Counted from the first letter of the stretch, positions 1 through 8,943 are shown. The stretch: DNA of 25,998 nucleotides from JAWWBN01 sp033720955 (GCA_033720955.1 JAWWBN010000028.1:1-25998); one strand, 5' to 3'. Notes: generated from the sequence alone by a model not told the origin. Translations and numbers: made by a program.

Positions 1-32
1 CGACCCCTGACCCGCCGCTGTGGGCCGCGGCG

Positions 33-839
33 CTACCGCCGGCGCCGGCCGCCTCGGCCGCCGCCGCCGCCGCCGCCGTCGCCGTCGCCGGCGAAGCCGG
101 TGACGATGTAGGTGCCGGAGCGCTGGTCCTTCTTGAGCGCGATGATCTTCTGCTTCTCGGCATCCTCGAGCAGCTCGGAGAAGGTCGAGTAGCCGTAGTA
201 GCCCTCGTTGAAGGAGGGCCGCTTGCGCTGCATGGTCTGCTTGATCATCGAGCCCCAGAGGACGTCCTTGTTCTCCCGCATCAGCGCCTTGATCGAGTCC
301 ACCATGAGGTTCATGGCCTCGGCGGTCTGCTTGTTCGCCCCGGCGGGGACCTTCGGCGACTTCTGCTGGTCGCGCCACACGTCCTCGTAGAAGAGGAACT
401 CGTCGCAGTTGTCGATCAGCAGGTTCGACGTCGAGTTGCGCACCCCGACGGCGATGACGTACTTGTTGTTCTCCTTGAGCTTCGCCACCAGGGGGGTGAA
501 GTCGCTGTCGCCGGAGAGGATCACGAAGGTGTTGACGTGCTCCTTGGAGAAGCTCTCCTCCATGGCGTCCACCACCATCTTGATGTCGGCGCTGTTCTTG
601 CCCGAGTAGCGCTTGCGCGGGATGTCGATCAGCTCGATGCCCGCCTCGTGGAAGGGGCGCTTGAACTCGCTCCAGCGCTCCCAGTCGGCGTAGGCGCGCT
701 TGACGATGATCTTGCCCTTCTCGAGCAGCCGCTCGAGGACCAGGTGGATGTCGAACTTCTTGATGTCGGAGTCACGCACTCCGAGGGCGATGTTCTCGAG
801 ATCGCAGAAAAGGGCGATCTTCGGTTCGTCGTTCTGCAA
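33..839 (-). CDS. NYN-domain (LabA/DUF88-like) putative ribonuclease with C-terminal LOTUS-like domain and RGG tail
   Basis: This 268-residue protein starts at a TTG codon at 839, with a weak GAAAGG about nine bases upstream. Residues 7-155 form an NYN (PIN-like) nuclease domain. The acidic residues expected to bind metal are visible: D13 in FCDLEN, D85 and D92 in the NSADIKMVVD segment, and D111/D113 in LSGDSDF. Residues 170-248 resemble an OST-HTH/LOTUS RNA-binding domain, as is common in bacterial LabA-like proteins. The tail (251-268) is a glycine run followed by RGGRRRR, an RGG-box-like extension encoded by a GGC-type trinucleotide repeat. Family knowledge suggests a cytoplasmic RNA nuclease or RNA-binding regulator; the substrate cannot be read from sequence. 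It stands alone, downstream of the OPT gene on the same strand, with a 229 bp gap. The domain call is firm; the physiological role is unknown. Confidence 0.88.
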   Translation of the reverse strand: MQNDEPKIALFCDLENIALGVRDSDIKKFDIHLVLERLLEKGKIIVKRAYADWERWSEFKRPFHEAGIELIDIPRKRYSGKNSADIKMVVDAMEESFSKEHVNTFVILSGDSDFTPLVAKLKENNKYVIAVGVRNSTSNLLIDNCDEFLFYEDVWRDQQKSPKVPAGANKQTAEAMNLMVDSIKALMRENKDVLWGSMIKQTMQRKRPSFNEGYYGYSTFSELLEDAEKQKIIALKKDQRSGTYIVTGFAGDGDGGGGGGGRGGRRRR

Positions 840-1020
840 GGTGGATTGCCTTTCGCTGGGCGTTGATGCTGCGCCGGGTGGGCTCGCCGGGGCCGGACGG
901 CCGCGCGAGCGACGGGCGCGGTGGGATGACTGTGTGGGTGGTCGGCGGCTACAGGGGGACTGGCACCCTCTCGCCGGCCTCTATCGTAGCACCCGACGAC
1001 GCGCAAGGTGCAGGGCGGGC

Positions 1021-1037
1021 TGGCGGGAGACCCGCCA
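1021..1037 (-). terminator. Hairpin downstream of the OPT transporter gene
   Basis: A perfect 7-bp stem (TGGCGGG/CCCGCCA) with a three-base loop lies about 32 bases past the stop codon of the OPT gene on the minus strand. No T run follows, so it is a candidate terminator or 3' stabilising hairpin only. Confidence 0.35.
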
Positions 1038-1068
1038 CGGAGCCGCGCACCGGGCGGTCGGCCGGGGT

Positions 1069-3066
1069 CTAGGAGTCCCTGCGCGCCGCCTTGAGGGGCA
1101 CGGCGACCAGCAGGTAGAGGACCCCGGCGAAGGCGATCAGACCCAGCCAGGGGTTGGGCGTCACCCCGAGGGCGGCCCGCGCCGAGTCCAGGAAGGTCGG
1201 CACGTCCTCCGCACCCGGCGCCGGGGTGCCCAGCAGGTTGTAGCCCAGCACCACGAAGGCGATCACCACCGCGGTGAGCGCGCCGCCGGCGATCAGCCCG
1301 GAGGAGATCAGCACCCCGGTGTTCTCGGCCTTGAGCCGGCGCTCGTCGCTGGCGCCGTCCCTGTCGAGCGACCGGTCCATCATGGCCCGGAAGATGCCGC
1401 CCACGAAGATCCCGGCCGTGGCGGCGAAGGGGAGGTACATGCCGACCGCGATCAGCATGGGCGACGGGGCCTTGATCAGGATCATGCCGACGGCCAGGAA
1501 CATGCCGGCGATCACCAGCGGCCACGGCATCTCCTGGTTCACGATGCCCCCCGCCATGAGGGACATCAGCCCGGCCTGGGGTGCGGAGAGCTGCTCCGAG
1601 CCGATCTTGTAGGTCTGGTCCAGGGCCAGAAGCACCGCCGGCAGCACCAGCGCCGCCGGAACGACGGCCAGGATCTCGCCGATCTCCATGCGCCAGGGGG
1701 TACCGCCCAGGACGTGCCCGACCTTGAGGTCCTGCATCATGTCGCCGGCGATGCCGCAGGCGCAGCAGACCACGCCGGAGACCGCGAGCACCCCCGCGAT
1801 GCCGGCGCCGCCCGAGACGCCGAGCATCACCATGAGCAGCGCGGCGATGATCAGGGTCGAGAGGGTCAAGCCGGAGATCGGGTTGTTGGAGCTCCCGATC
1901 AGGCCCACCAGGTAGCCTGCCACGGCGGCGAAGAGAAAGCCCAGGATCACCATCACCACCGTCAGCACCAGCGACCCGGGGGTGCTCTGGGTGAAGTAGC
2001 GGTAGAGGAAGAAGAGACCGATCGAGAGCACGATGATCCCCAGCCCCACCTTCTTGAGGCTGAGGTCCACCTCCAGCCGGTTGGAGCTCGTCTGGCCGGG
2101 ACCGGAGCTGATCTCGGCGAACCCCTTGGTCAGACCCGAGGCGAGCTGCTTGCGCAGCGTGTAGAGGGTGTAGAAGGCGGCGACGATCATGGCGCCAACC
2201 GCCAGCGGCTTGACCTGCTGGTTGTAGACGTCGCGGGCGAGGCCCATCCAGTTCACCCCGCCGCCGGCGGCGTCCGCGGCCAGGCCGGGCTGAAGGAAGA
2301 TCGCCAGCGGCCCCAGGAAGAGATGCCCGAGCAGCGCTCCGGCGAAGAGGACCGCCGACACCCGGAAGCCGACGATGAAGCCCACCCCCATCAGCGCCGG
2401 CAGCGCCCCCGGGGACTCGACCCTCATGCCGCCGAAGAACTCGCTCTTGGCGCCCAGCATCTCGATCTGGGACTTCGGGAACTTGAGAAAGCGCGAGGCC
2501 GAGTCGGCCACCACCGTCAGACCCCGCGGGTTGATGAAGACCTCCCAGAGCGCCGCCAGGCCCATGGAGCCGAAGACGTACTTGGCGCCCGTCTGTCCCC
2601 CCTGCCCCGCCTTGACGATCTCCGCCGCGGCCATGCTCTCGGGGAAGGGCAGATCGGCCTCCTCCACCAGGGTCCGCCGCAGCATGATGACGAAGAAGAC
2701 GCCGAGCACGCCGCCGATCAGCATGATCATGGCGCTCTCGAAGAGCTTGATCTCGTCCCAGACTCCGCTGATCACGAAAGCCGGGATGGTGAAGATCGCG
2801 CCGGCCACCAGCGCCTCGCCGACGCTGGCCGAGGTCCGGGCGACGTTCTCCTCGAGGATGGTGCCGCGGAAGGGCCGCAGACCGGCCATGGCGACGACGG
2901 CCGCCGGGAAGGTGGCCGCCACCGTGAGACCCACCTTCATCCCCAGGTAGGCGTTGGCGGCGCCCAGCACGACCGCCATCACGATCCCCAGGAAGAGGGC
3001 CTTGAACGTCAGCTCGGCCAGCGAAGTCTCCGCCGGCACGAACGGCTTGAACTGCTTCTCTGCCAT
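1069..3066 (-). CDS. OPT family oligopeptide transporter
   Basis: This 665-residue polytopic inner-membrane protein starts at ATG 3066, with GGGAGGG just upstream. The N-terminal region contains the family-typical stretch GAANAYLGMKVGLTVAATFP (about residues 36-55). The middle carries GSSNNPISGLTLSTL, another hallmark of bacterial OPT proteins. More than ten hydrophobic segments are spread over the full length, and the size matches bacterial OPT members. The family imports oligopeptides, or in some members metal chelates, by proton-coupled symport; the substrate cannot be assigned here. The gene is divergent from the pepD-like dipeptidase with 94 bp between starts. This suggests, but does not prove, a shared role in peptide uptake and breakdown. 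The gene is intact, with codon use like its neighbours. Confidence 0.93.
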   Translation of the reverse strand: MAEKQFKPFVPAETSLAELTFKALFLGIVMAVVLGAANAYLGMKVGLTVAATFPAAVVAMAGLRPFRGTILEENVARTSASVGEALVAGAIFTIPAFVISGVWDEIKLFESAMIMLIGGVLGVFFVIMLRRTLVEEADLPFPESMAAAEIVKAGQGGQTGAKYVFGSMGLAALWEVFINPRGLTVVADSASRFLKFPKSQIEMLGAKSEFFGGMRVESPGALPALMGVGFIVGFRVSAVLFAGALLGHLFLGPLAIFLQPGLAADAAGGGVNWMGLARDVYNQQVKPLAVGAMIVAAFYTLYTLRKQLASGLTKGFAEISSGPGQTSSNRLEVDLSLKKVGLGIIVLSIGLFFLYRYFTQSTPGSLVLTVVMVILGFLFAAVAGYLVGLIGSSNNPISGLTLSTLIIAALLMVMLGVSGGAGIAGVLAVSGVVCCACGIAGDMMQDLKVGHVLGGTPWRMEIGEILAVVPAALVLPAVLLALDQTYKIGSEQLSAPQAGLMSLMAGGIVNQEMPWPLVIAGMFLAVGMILIKAPSPMLIAVGMYLPFAATAGIFVGGIFRAMMDRSLDRDGASDERRLKAENTGVLISSGLIAGGALTAVVIAFVVLGYNLLGTPAPGAEDVPTFLDSARAALGVTPNPWLGLIAFAGVLYLLVAVPLKAARRDS

Positions 3067-3160
3067 GGACCCTCCCAGGAGACCTGAATCGAATGTCGCG
3101 GCATTCTATACCAGCCCCTCCCCCCCGGTAGACTCGAAGCCAACAGGAGGAACCGACCCG

Positions 3161-4621
3161 ATGACCTTTGTCTCCGAGCTCGCGCCCCGCCCCCTCTGGT
3201 CCCACTTCGACGAGATCCTCACCATCCCGCGGCCGTCCAAGGGCGAGGAGAGGGCCCGCTCGTACGTCATCCAGGTGGCCGAGCGTCTCGGGCTCGAGCA
3301 CCGCGTGGACGAGACCGGCAACGTGGTGGTCAAGAAGCCCGCCACCCCCGGCCACGAGAGCGCCCCGGCCACTGTGATCCAGGCCCACCTCGACATGGTC
3401 CAGGAGAAGAACTCCGACGTCGACTTCGACTGGGAGCGGGACGCCATCCGCCCCAAGCTGGAGGGGGAGTACCTGACCGCCGACGGCACCACCCTGGGCT
3501 CCGACTGCGGCGTCGGGGTGGCCTCCATGCTGGCGCTGGCCGAGGCGCGCGAGCTGGCCCACGGGCCCCTCGAGCTGCTCTTCACCGTCGACGAGGAGAC
3601 CGGGCTCACCGGCGCGGCCGGGCTCGCCGGCGACCTGCTCGAAGGCCGGCGGCTCATCAACGTCGACTCCGAGGAGGAGGGCGTCCTGACCATCGGCTGC
3701 GCCGGCGGCGCCGACAGCACCCTGGAGCTGCGGATCGCCAAGCAGCCGCCGCCGCCGGGCTCGCGCGGCCTCGCGGTGCGTCTGCACGGCCTCAAGGGGG
3801 GCCACTCCGGGGTGGACATCCACCTGCAACGGGGCAACGCGATCCAGCTCCTGGCCCGCGCCCTGGCGACCGGAGCCGCCGGCGCCCCCCACCAGCTCGG
3901 CGAGCTCGCCGGCGGCAACGCCCACAACGCCATCCCGCGCGAGGCGCACGCGACCCTGACGGCGCTGGCCGACGATCTCCCGGCCCTTCGACGGGGCATC
4001 GAGGCCGAGCTGGCCGCCATCCGCGGCGAGTTCGCCCCCGCCGAGCCCGACCTGGCTTGGACCGTCGAGGAGCGCGAGCCGCCGGCCGAGGTCTACGACG
4101 ACGCCTCCGCCGCCGCCGTGGTCCACCTGGTCAACGCCCTCCCCCACGGGGTGATCTCCATGAGCTACGACATCCCCGGCCTGGTGGAGACCTCCACCAA
4201 CCTGGCCACCGTCGCCGAGACCGACGACCGGGTGCGGGTCCAGATGTCCAGCCGCAGCTCGGCGGAGTCGGCGCTGGCGGCGCTCCGGCTGCGGATCCGG
4301 TCCATCGGCCGTCTGGCCGGCGCCCGGGTCGAGGAGGGGGGCGGCTACCCCGGCTGGAAGCCGGACGTCGACTCCGAGCTGCTCTCGGTGGTGCGCCGCG
4401 TGCACGAGCGCGTGCTGGGCCGGGAGCCGGAGGTGGGCGCCATCCACGCCGGGCTCGAGTGCGGCATCATCGGCGAGAAGTACGACGGCATGGACATGAT
4501 CTCCTTCGGACCGCAGATCGAGTTCCCGCACTCGCCCGACGAGCGGGTGCACGTCGACTCGGTGAAGCGCTACTACGAGCTCCTGACGGCGGTGCTCGAG
4601 GAGCTGGCGAAGACGGCCTGA
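3161..4621 (+). CDS. pepD: Aminoacyl-histidine dipeptidase (M20C metallopeptidase, PepD)
   Basis: This 486-residue cytoplasmic zinc dipeptidase hydrolyses Xaa-His and other dipeptides. The ATG at 3161 is chosen because AGGAGG lies 11 bases upstream and the protein then begins at the family-typical ELAPRPLWSHFDEIL. Visible M20 signatures are QAHLDMV (His and Asp of the first metal site), DGTTLGSDCGVGVA (bridging Asp), DEETGLTGA (catalytic and ligand Glu pair) and FGPQIEFPHSPDERV near the C-terminus (last His ligand). The length matches E. coli PepD. The gene is divergent from the OPT peptide transporter and is followed 42 bp later by ubiX on the same strand, so those two may be co-transcribed. 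No defects are seen. A longer upstream reading frame exists but lacks a ribosome site and would run into the OPT gene. Confidence 0.95.
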   Translation: MTFVSELAPRPLWSHFDEILTIPRPSKGEERARSYVIQVAERLGLEHRVDETGNVVVKKPATPGHESAPATVIQAHLDMVQEKNSDVDFDWERDAIRPKLEGEYLTADGTTLGSDCGVGVASMLALAEARELAHGPLELLFTVDEETGLTGAAGLAGDLLEGRRLINVDSEEEGVLTIGCAGGADSTLELRIAKQPPPPGSRGLAVRLHGLKGGHSGVDIHLQRGNAIQLLARALATGAAGAPHQLGELAGGNAHNAIPREAHATLTALADDLPALRRGIEAELAAIRGEFAPAEPDLAWTVEEREPPAEVYDDASAAAVVHLVNALPHGVISMSYDIPGLVETSTNLATVAETDDRVRVQMSSRSSAESALAALRLRIRSIGRLAGARVEEGGGYPGWKPDVDSELLSVVRRVHERVLGREPEVGAIHAGLECGIIGEKYDGMDMISFGPQIEFPHSPDERVHVDSVKRYYELLTAVLEELAKTA

Positions 4622-4663
4622 CCGGCGCGGGGCCCCGGCGCCCGCGCCGCCCGAGAAGACCCG

Positions 4664-5269
4664 ATGCCCCACCGGATCGCCCTGCTGGTCACCGGCGCCT
4701 CGGGGATGCTGCTGCCACGCCACCTCCTCGGCGCGCTGACCGCCCTCGAGGAGGTCGAGAGGATCCACCTGGTGGTCTCGGCCGGGGCGAGCCAGGTGCT
4801 CAAGCACGAGCTGGGACGCGACCGCACCGGCGCCGGCGACCTGGTCGGGGCGGCCTCGCTGGACGAGGAGCGGCGGGCCAAGATCGTGGCGCACCCCGAC
4901 AGCGCCCTCGACGCCCCCATCGCCTCCGGCTCCTACCCCCTGACCGGCACGGTCATCCTGCCCCTCTCGGCCGGCACCCTCGGCGCCCTGGCCACCGGCT
5001 CGGCCCGCACCCTGATCCACCGCACGGGGGCGGTGGCCCTGAAGGAGCGCTGGCCGCTGGTGCTCGGCTTCCGCGAGACCCCGCTCTCCCTGGTCCACCT
5101 GGAGAACCTCCGCCGCCTGGCGCACATGGGGGCGGTGATCCTGCCGCCGATCCCCGCCTTCTACATCGGCGGCGAGTCGATGGACCGCTTCCTGGACCAC
5201 TACGCCCTGCGGATCCTGGACCGCCTCGGTCTGCCGGAGGAGGGCGAGCCGGGGCTCCGCTGGCGGTAG
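4664..5269 (+). CDS. ubiX: UbiX/Pad1-type flavin prenyltransferase
   Basis: This 201-residue flavoprotein belongs to the family that prenylates reduced FMN to make the prenylated-FMN cofactor of UbiD-type decarboxylases. It opens with the nucleotide-binding LLVTGASGMLLP (residues 7-18) and contains VSAGAS. The C-terminal signatures are unmistakable: ALKERWPLVLGFRETPLS, HLENLRRLAHMGAVILPPIPAFY and DHYALRILDRLGL. One oddity is that the segment usually reading SMKTLAAIA is LSAGTLGALA here, so the lysine often present in that loop is absent; activity on the usual substrate is likely but not certain. No UbiD partner is seen in the window. The gene ends 19 bp from the convergent mtgA stop, too little room for a terminator between them. 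Confidence 0.9.
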   Translation: MPHRIALLVTGASGMLLPRHLLGALTALEEVERIHLVVSAGASQVLKHELGRDRTGAGDLVGAASLDEERRAKIVAHPDSALDAPIASGSYPLTGTVILPLSAGTLGALATGSARTLIHRTGAVALKERWPLVLGFRETPLSLVHLENLRRLAHMGAVILPPIPAFYIGGESMDRFLDHYALRILDRLGLPEEGEPGLRWR

Positions 5270-5288
5270 CGGGGAGCCGCGGCCGGCG

Positions 5289-6020
5289 TCAGAGCTGGCG
5301 CAGGATCCAGCCCGCGCGCTCCATCCGCCTCTCGATCATCGCCACCCGGCGGCGGTAGGCCGGGTCGGCGCTGGCCGGATTCCAGGCGCTGGGCCGCGGC
5401 AGGGCGGCCGCCAGCTCGGCCGCCTGCCGGGCGTCGAGCCGCGAGGCGGGGCGGCCGGAGTAGCGCCGCGCCGCCGCCTCGGCGCCGAAGACGCCCGGGC
5501 CGAACTGGGCGACGTTGAGGTACAGCTCCAGGATCCGCCGCTTCTCGAGGTGCCGCTCGAGCTGCACGGTGAGGATCGCCTCCTTCACCTTGCGCCACGG
5601 GTTGCGCGACGGCGACAGCCAGAGGTTCTTGGCCAGCTGCTGGGTCAGGGTCGAGGCCCCGCGCAGCCGGCGTCCCTCCTTGAGGGTCTCGCGCACCGCC
5701 GCGCCGATCTCCTCCAGCACGAAGCCCTCGTGGTCGAAGAAGCCGATGTCCTCCGACACCAGGACCGCCTGCTTGAGAGAGTCCGAGATGGCGCCGTAGG
5801 CCACCCACTGATGCTCCGTGCGCCCGCCGGTCACCCCCCGGTGGCGCTCGATGAAGGCGCTCGTCACCGGCCCTCCTCCCGCGAGCGCGGCCACGTCGGG
5901 CCAGGTCCACCACTGGTAGGCGGCGAACAGGGTCGCGCTGCCCAGCAGCAGCAGCAGGACGACGATCAGCGCGCGACGCGGCCAGAGCGTACGGCCCGCC
6001 GCGCCTCCCCGCTGCCCCAC
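5289..6020 (-). CDS. mtgA: Monofunctional biosynthetic peptidoglycan transglycosylase
   Basis: This 243-residue GT51 enzyme polymerises lipid II into glycan strands on the outer face of the inner membrane. The GTG start at 6020 is preceded by GGGAGGAGG about 11 bases upstream and begins just ahead of the single N-terminal membrane anchor (about residues 15-36, RRALIVVLLLLLGSATLFAA). GT51 motifs are visible: VSEDIGFFDHEGF, holding the catalytic Glu; RGASTLTQQLAKNLWL; and RKVKEAILTVQLER with KRRILELYLNVAQFGPGVFG. There is no transpeptidase domain, which fits MtgA. It is the last gene of a three-gene minus-strand operon and starts 5 bp after the methyltransferase stop. Confidence 0.93.
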   Translation of the reverse strand: MGQRGGAAGRTLWPRRALIVVLLLLLGSATLFAAYQWWTWPDVAALAGGGPVTSAFIERHRGVTGGRTEHQWVAYGAISDSLKQAVLVSEDIGFFDHEGFVLEEIGAAVRETLKEGRRLRGASTLTQQLAKNLWLSPSRNPWRKVKEAILTVQLERHLEKRRILELYLNVAQFGPGVFGAEAAARRYSGRPASRLDARQAAELAAALPRPSAWNPASADPAYRRRVAMIERRMERAGWILRQL

Positions 6021-6025
6021 GCCGT

Positions 6026-6829
6026 CTACGGCCTCCTCCCGGTCACGACGTGGGCCGGCGCGGGGAACGCGACCCGCCCCTCCGGGGTCACGTACTCGGA
6101 AAGGGCGACCTCGGCCTCGCGCAGCACGCGCTCGATCACCGCCTCCTCGAGCACCACCCCCATCACCGGCAGCCAGCCCCGCAGATCCGCCTCCACCATG
6201 GTGCGCACGCTGGGAAAGCGCGCCGTGCCGCTGGACGAGGCCACCGCCACCGAGGTCGCCCCGGCGGCCTGGAGGAGCTCGGCCAGCTCTTCCCGGTCGC
6301 CCAGCGCGAAGGGAGCGCGCAGGGCGTCCGCCGCCTCTCTCCCGGCCAGCCGCTCCAGCAGCTCCACCTCGACCGGATACGCCTCCGAGACCTCGAGACG
6401 GTCCCAGACAGCGACCGCCAGGCGGCCCCCCGGCACGAGCACGCGCAGCATCTCCCGCACCGCCTCCCGGCGGTCGGAGAAGAACATCATCCCGAACTGG
6501 CTCACCACGGCGTCGAAGGAGCGGTCGTCGAAGGGCAGCGCCTCGGCCACTCCCTGGCGCCAGTCGACCGAGGGCTCGAGCCTCGCAGCGACGGCCAGCA
6601 TCCCCGGCCCGGGATCGATCGCGGCCACCCGGCCCGCCGGACCCACGAGGGCGGCGGCCCGCCGCGCGAGGACCCCGGTGCCGCAGGCGACGTCCAGAAC
6701 CCGGTCTCCCGTCCCGACCGCGGCGGCCGCCAGCACCCGCGGCGCCCACTCGCGGAAGAGGGCGGGCACGTGGAGGCTCTCGTAGGCCTCGGCCGCCTCG
6801 ACCGCCTCTCTCGGGGCTCTGAAGGTCAT
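6026..6829 (-). CDS. SAM-dependent class I methyltransferase
   Basis: This 267-residue soluble protein has a Methyltransf_11/UbiE-like fold. Motif I is VLDVACGTG (residues 44-52). It is followed by AAIDPGPGML (the acidic residue that contacts the SAM ribose), FDAVVSQFGMMFF, and LRVLVPGGRLAVAVWD after strand 4. The ATG at 6829 overlaps the stop of the upstream membrane-protein gene as ATGA, typical of translational coupling. A longer frame upstream is rejected because it lies inside that gene. The substrate cannot be deduced; it could act on small molecules, lipids or quinones. mtgA begins 5 bp after its stop. Confidence 0.88.
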   Translation of the reverse strand: MTFRAPREAVEAAEAYESLHVPALFREWAPRVLAAAAVGTGDRVLDVACGTGVLARRAAALVGPAGRVAAIDPGPGMLAVAARLEPSVDWRQGVAEALPFDDRSFDAVVSQFGMMFFSDRREAVREMLRVLVPGGRLAVAVWDRLEVSEAYPVEVELLERLAGREAADALRAPFALGDREELAELLQAAGATSVAVASSSGTARFPSVRTMVEADLRGWLPVMGVVLEEAVIERVLREAEVALSEYVTPEGRVAFPAPAHVVTGRRP

Positions 6830-8235
6830 GGTGCGCCGCCTCCCTGGGGAGGGGCTCCGGCTCCGCCGGGGGCGGGCGGGTCCGCGGGCGGCGTCCAGAA
6901 GGGGATGAAGTGGCGCTCCGGCGGGTCGTCGCCGCTCGCCGTCTCGGTCAGCGTGAGGAGGTTCTCGCCCGCGGGCAGACCGGCCGTGGGAAGGTAGGTG
7001 ACGATCCCCTGGAGCCGGCTCCCCGGTCGGTTGTGGAACCGGAAGGAGAGGTCGGCCAGCGGCTCGCCGTTGAGCTCGACACGCCACAGCCTGCCGAGAC
7101 AGGCCAGAACGTCGCGCGCCCGCTCCGGCGGCGGCGGCGCGCCGGGGCGCCCGAGCCGGATGCCGCCTCCGCCGAGCGGCTCGACCTCCGGACAGGTCTC
7201 CTCCACCTGCTCGGCCAACGGCCTGGCCCGCAGGGGGATGAAGAGACGCAGGTACGGCCCGGTCACCACGTCGGCCGGAATCGCGGGGGTGCGCGGGAAG
7301 ACCTCCCCCTCGGGCCGCTCACTCTCGTAGTAGCGGTAGTCGACTCCCATCTCGCCCAGGTCGGCCGGCAGGTAGGCCGAGGACGCCACCGCGAGCCGCC
7401 CCCGGGGGACCAGCACGTCGCTCACGAGAAAGAAGGAGAGGAGGCCGACGACGAAGAGGCTGGCGACGCTCAGGAAGACACGCCGGCGCACGTTGGTGGC
7501 GAGAACCTGGCTGGTGGGAAGCCAGAGCAGGGCGCCGGTCCACAGGAGAGAGAAGCGGAAGAAGCCGCAGAGCAACCGGGCGACCCGTCCCTCCGGCGCC
7601 AGCCGTTCGCCGGCCATTCGGTCCACGAGGCCGGCGACGGCCGACGGCAGGGCGAGGACGACGAGGACCGCGGCCGCGACGGCCCCGACTCCCCCTCGCC
7701 CCACGAGCCACCGCGACACCAGAAAGCCCACCGCCCCCACGACGCCGGCGAGGACCAGGGAGACCAGAAAGACCGCGATCAGCGCGAAGGCCGAGGAGAA
7801 GATGATGCTGCAGACGTTGTCCGCGACGCGGATCATCCGCGGCAGGGTGGGCAGCCGCTCGCGGTAGACCCGGCGCGCCAGGGGCCCCTGCCGGAGGTTC
7901 TGCCAGCGGATGCCGCGCGGGAAGACCGAGTCCAGGCCCACCAGACCGACCCAGTAGGCGCGGCAGGCCAGATGCAGCCCGAAGCCCACGATCAGGGTGT
8001 AGAGGATGAGCTTGAGGTAGTACCAGATGAAGAACGCGGCCATGGAGACGTCGCCGGCGAGGCCGGGCTCCAACCGCTGGTAGACGCCGTCCACCGCCGC
8101 CGGCAGCCGGGAGAGCGCGAAGACGACCGCCCCCGAGAGCAGCAGCTCGAGCTCCCAGGTCCGCTCGTGCAGGTTCCGCAGGAAACGGCGGCGGACCGCG
8201 CCGCGCTCGCCCGCGGGGGACTCCCTGTCCGCCAT
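6826..8235 (-). CDS. Multi-spanning membrane protein of unknown function
   Basis: This 469-residue protein starts at ATG 8235. I do not recognise the family. Residues 1-25 are charged and probably cytoplasmic. Hydrophobic segments follow at about 28-45, 65-95, 145-175, 180-205, 225-245 and 260-280. A long, probably extracytoplasmic, hydrophilic domain runs from about 285 to 450 and contains VTGPYLRLFIPLRARP and a segment like a beta-strand-rich ligand domain (VELNGEPLADLSFRFHN). The C-terminus is a Pro/Gly-rich tail. It is the first gene of a three-gene operon with the methyltransferase and mtgA, and is divergent from the ECF sigma gene with a 135 bp gap. Its company with mtgA hints at an envelope role, which is inference. 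Confidence 0.75.
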   Translation of the reverse strand: MADRESPAGERGAVRRRFLRNLHERTWELELLLSGAVVFALSRLPAAVDGVYQRLEPGLAGDVSMAAFFIWYYLKLILYTLIVGFGLHLACRAYWVGLVGLDSVFPRGIRWQNLRQGPLARRVYRERLPTLPRMIRVADNVCSIIFSSAFALIAVFLVSLVLAGVVGAVGFLVSRWLVGRGGVGAVAAAVLVVLALPSAVAGLVDRMAGERLAPEGRVARLLCGFFRFSLLWTGALLWLPTSQVLATNVRRRVFLSVASLFVVGLLSFFLVSDVLVPRGRLAVASSAYLPADLGEMGVDYRYYESERPEGEVFPRTPAIPADVVTGPYLRLFIPLRARPLAEQVEETCPEVEPLGGGGIRLGRPGAPPPPERARDVLACLGRLWRVELNGEPLADLSFRFHNRPGSRLQGIVTYLPTAGLPAGENLLTLTETASGDDPPERHFIPFWTPPADPPAPGGAGAPPQGGGAP

Positions 8236-8370
8236 GGTGGGGGCGATCATACCGGCCGCCGCGGCTCGCCCGGCCGTCGGCGGCGAGGCCGGCGGCCGCC
8301 TGGGCGCCGGGGCCGCTGCTATGATGCGGGACATATCGCCTGATGTCTCGGAAGGCGTCGCCACCGCGCG

Positions 8371-8943
8371 ATGCCGCGAAGTATGGGAGCGGAACCCGAG
8401 GACTCTCCGGTCTCGTCGTCGGCGGCGGCCGACGAAGGGGACCACGACGAGCTGCGCCGCGCTCTGGACAGCGCGGTGCGCCGGGTCTGTCCGGCCTGGC
8501 TGGTCTCCGCTCGCGACGACCTGGTGCAGGTGGCGATGATGAAGGTCATCCGGCTCCGGGACCGGCGGGGCGAGGGACCCGGGGAGGGGAAGGCGTCCTA
8601 TCTCTGGAAGGTGGCGTACAGCACACTGGTGGACGAGATCCGACGGCGGCGGAGACGGCCGGAAGAGGCGCTCGACGAGGCGCCGTGGAGGACCGACCCC
8701 GCCAGCGGCGACCCGGGTCCGGAGCGCCGGGCGATGGCGGCCGAACTGGGTGAGGCCATCCGCGACTGCCTGGCCCGGATGGTGACGCCCCGCCAACTGG
8801 CGGTCACCCTCCACCTGCAGGGCTACACGGTGCCGGAGGCCGCGGCGCTGCTGGGCTGGTCGGCCAAGCGCGCCGACAACCTGGTCTACCGGGGTCTCAA
8901 GAACCTGCGCGACTGCCTCGCCGGAAAGGGGCTGAAGCCGTGA
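8371..8943 (+). CDS. ECF-type RNA polymerase sigma factor
   Basis: This 190-residue protein has the two-domain layout of group 4 sigma factors. Region 2 covers about residues 25-95, with DDLVQVAMMKVIRL and SYLWKVAYSTLVDEIRRRRR (core binding and -10 recognition). Region 4 covers about 125-185, with TPRQLAVTLHLQGYTVPEAAALLGWS and the helix KRADNLVYRGLKNLRD (-35 recognition). The start at 8371 is the first in frame; ATG 8383 is an alternative, and neither has a strong ribosome site. Its stop overlaps the GTG of the next gene by 4 bp (GTGA), the classic coupling of a sigma factor with its anti-sigma factor. It probably drives the downstream genes and its own promoter. Confidence 0.87.
   Translation: MPRSMGAEPEDSPVSSSAAADEGDHDELRRALDSAVRRVCPAWLVSARDDLVQVAMMKVIRLRDRRGEGPGEGKASYLWKVAYSTLVDEIRRRRRRPEEALDEAPWRTDPASGDPGPERRAMAAELGEAIRDCLARMVTPRQLAVTLHLQGYTVPEAAALLGWSAKRADNLVYRGLKNLRDCLAGKGLKP

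Noticed and set aside
51..90. Trinucleotide repeat as a phase-variation switch
   Set aside because: Unit length is three bases and it lies at the very 3' end of the gene, so slippage only changes glycine number.
629..5200. A 1523-codon minus-strand open frame and many other long frames over known genes
   Set aside because: They are antisense or out-of-frame shadows of OPT, pepD, ubiX and others, caused by the very high GC content; their translations are low-complexity Arg/Gly/Ala/Pro sequence without domains.
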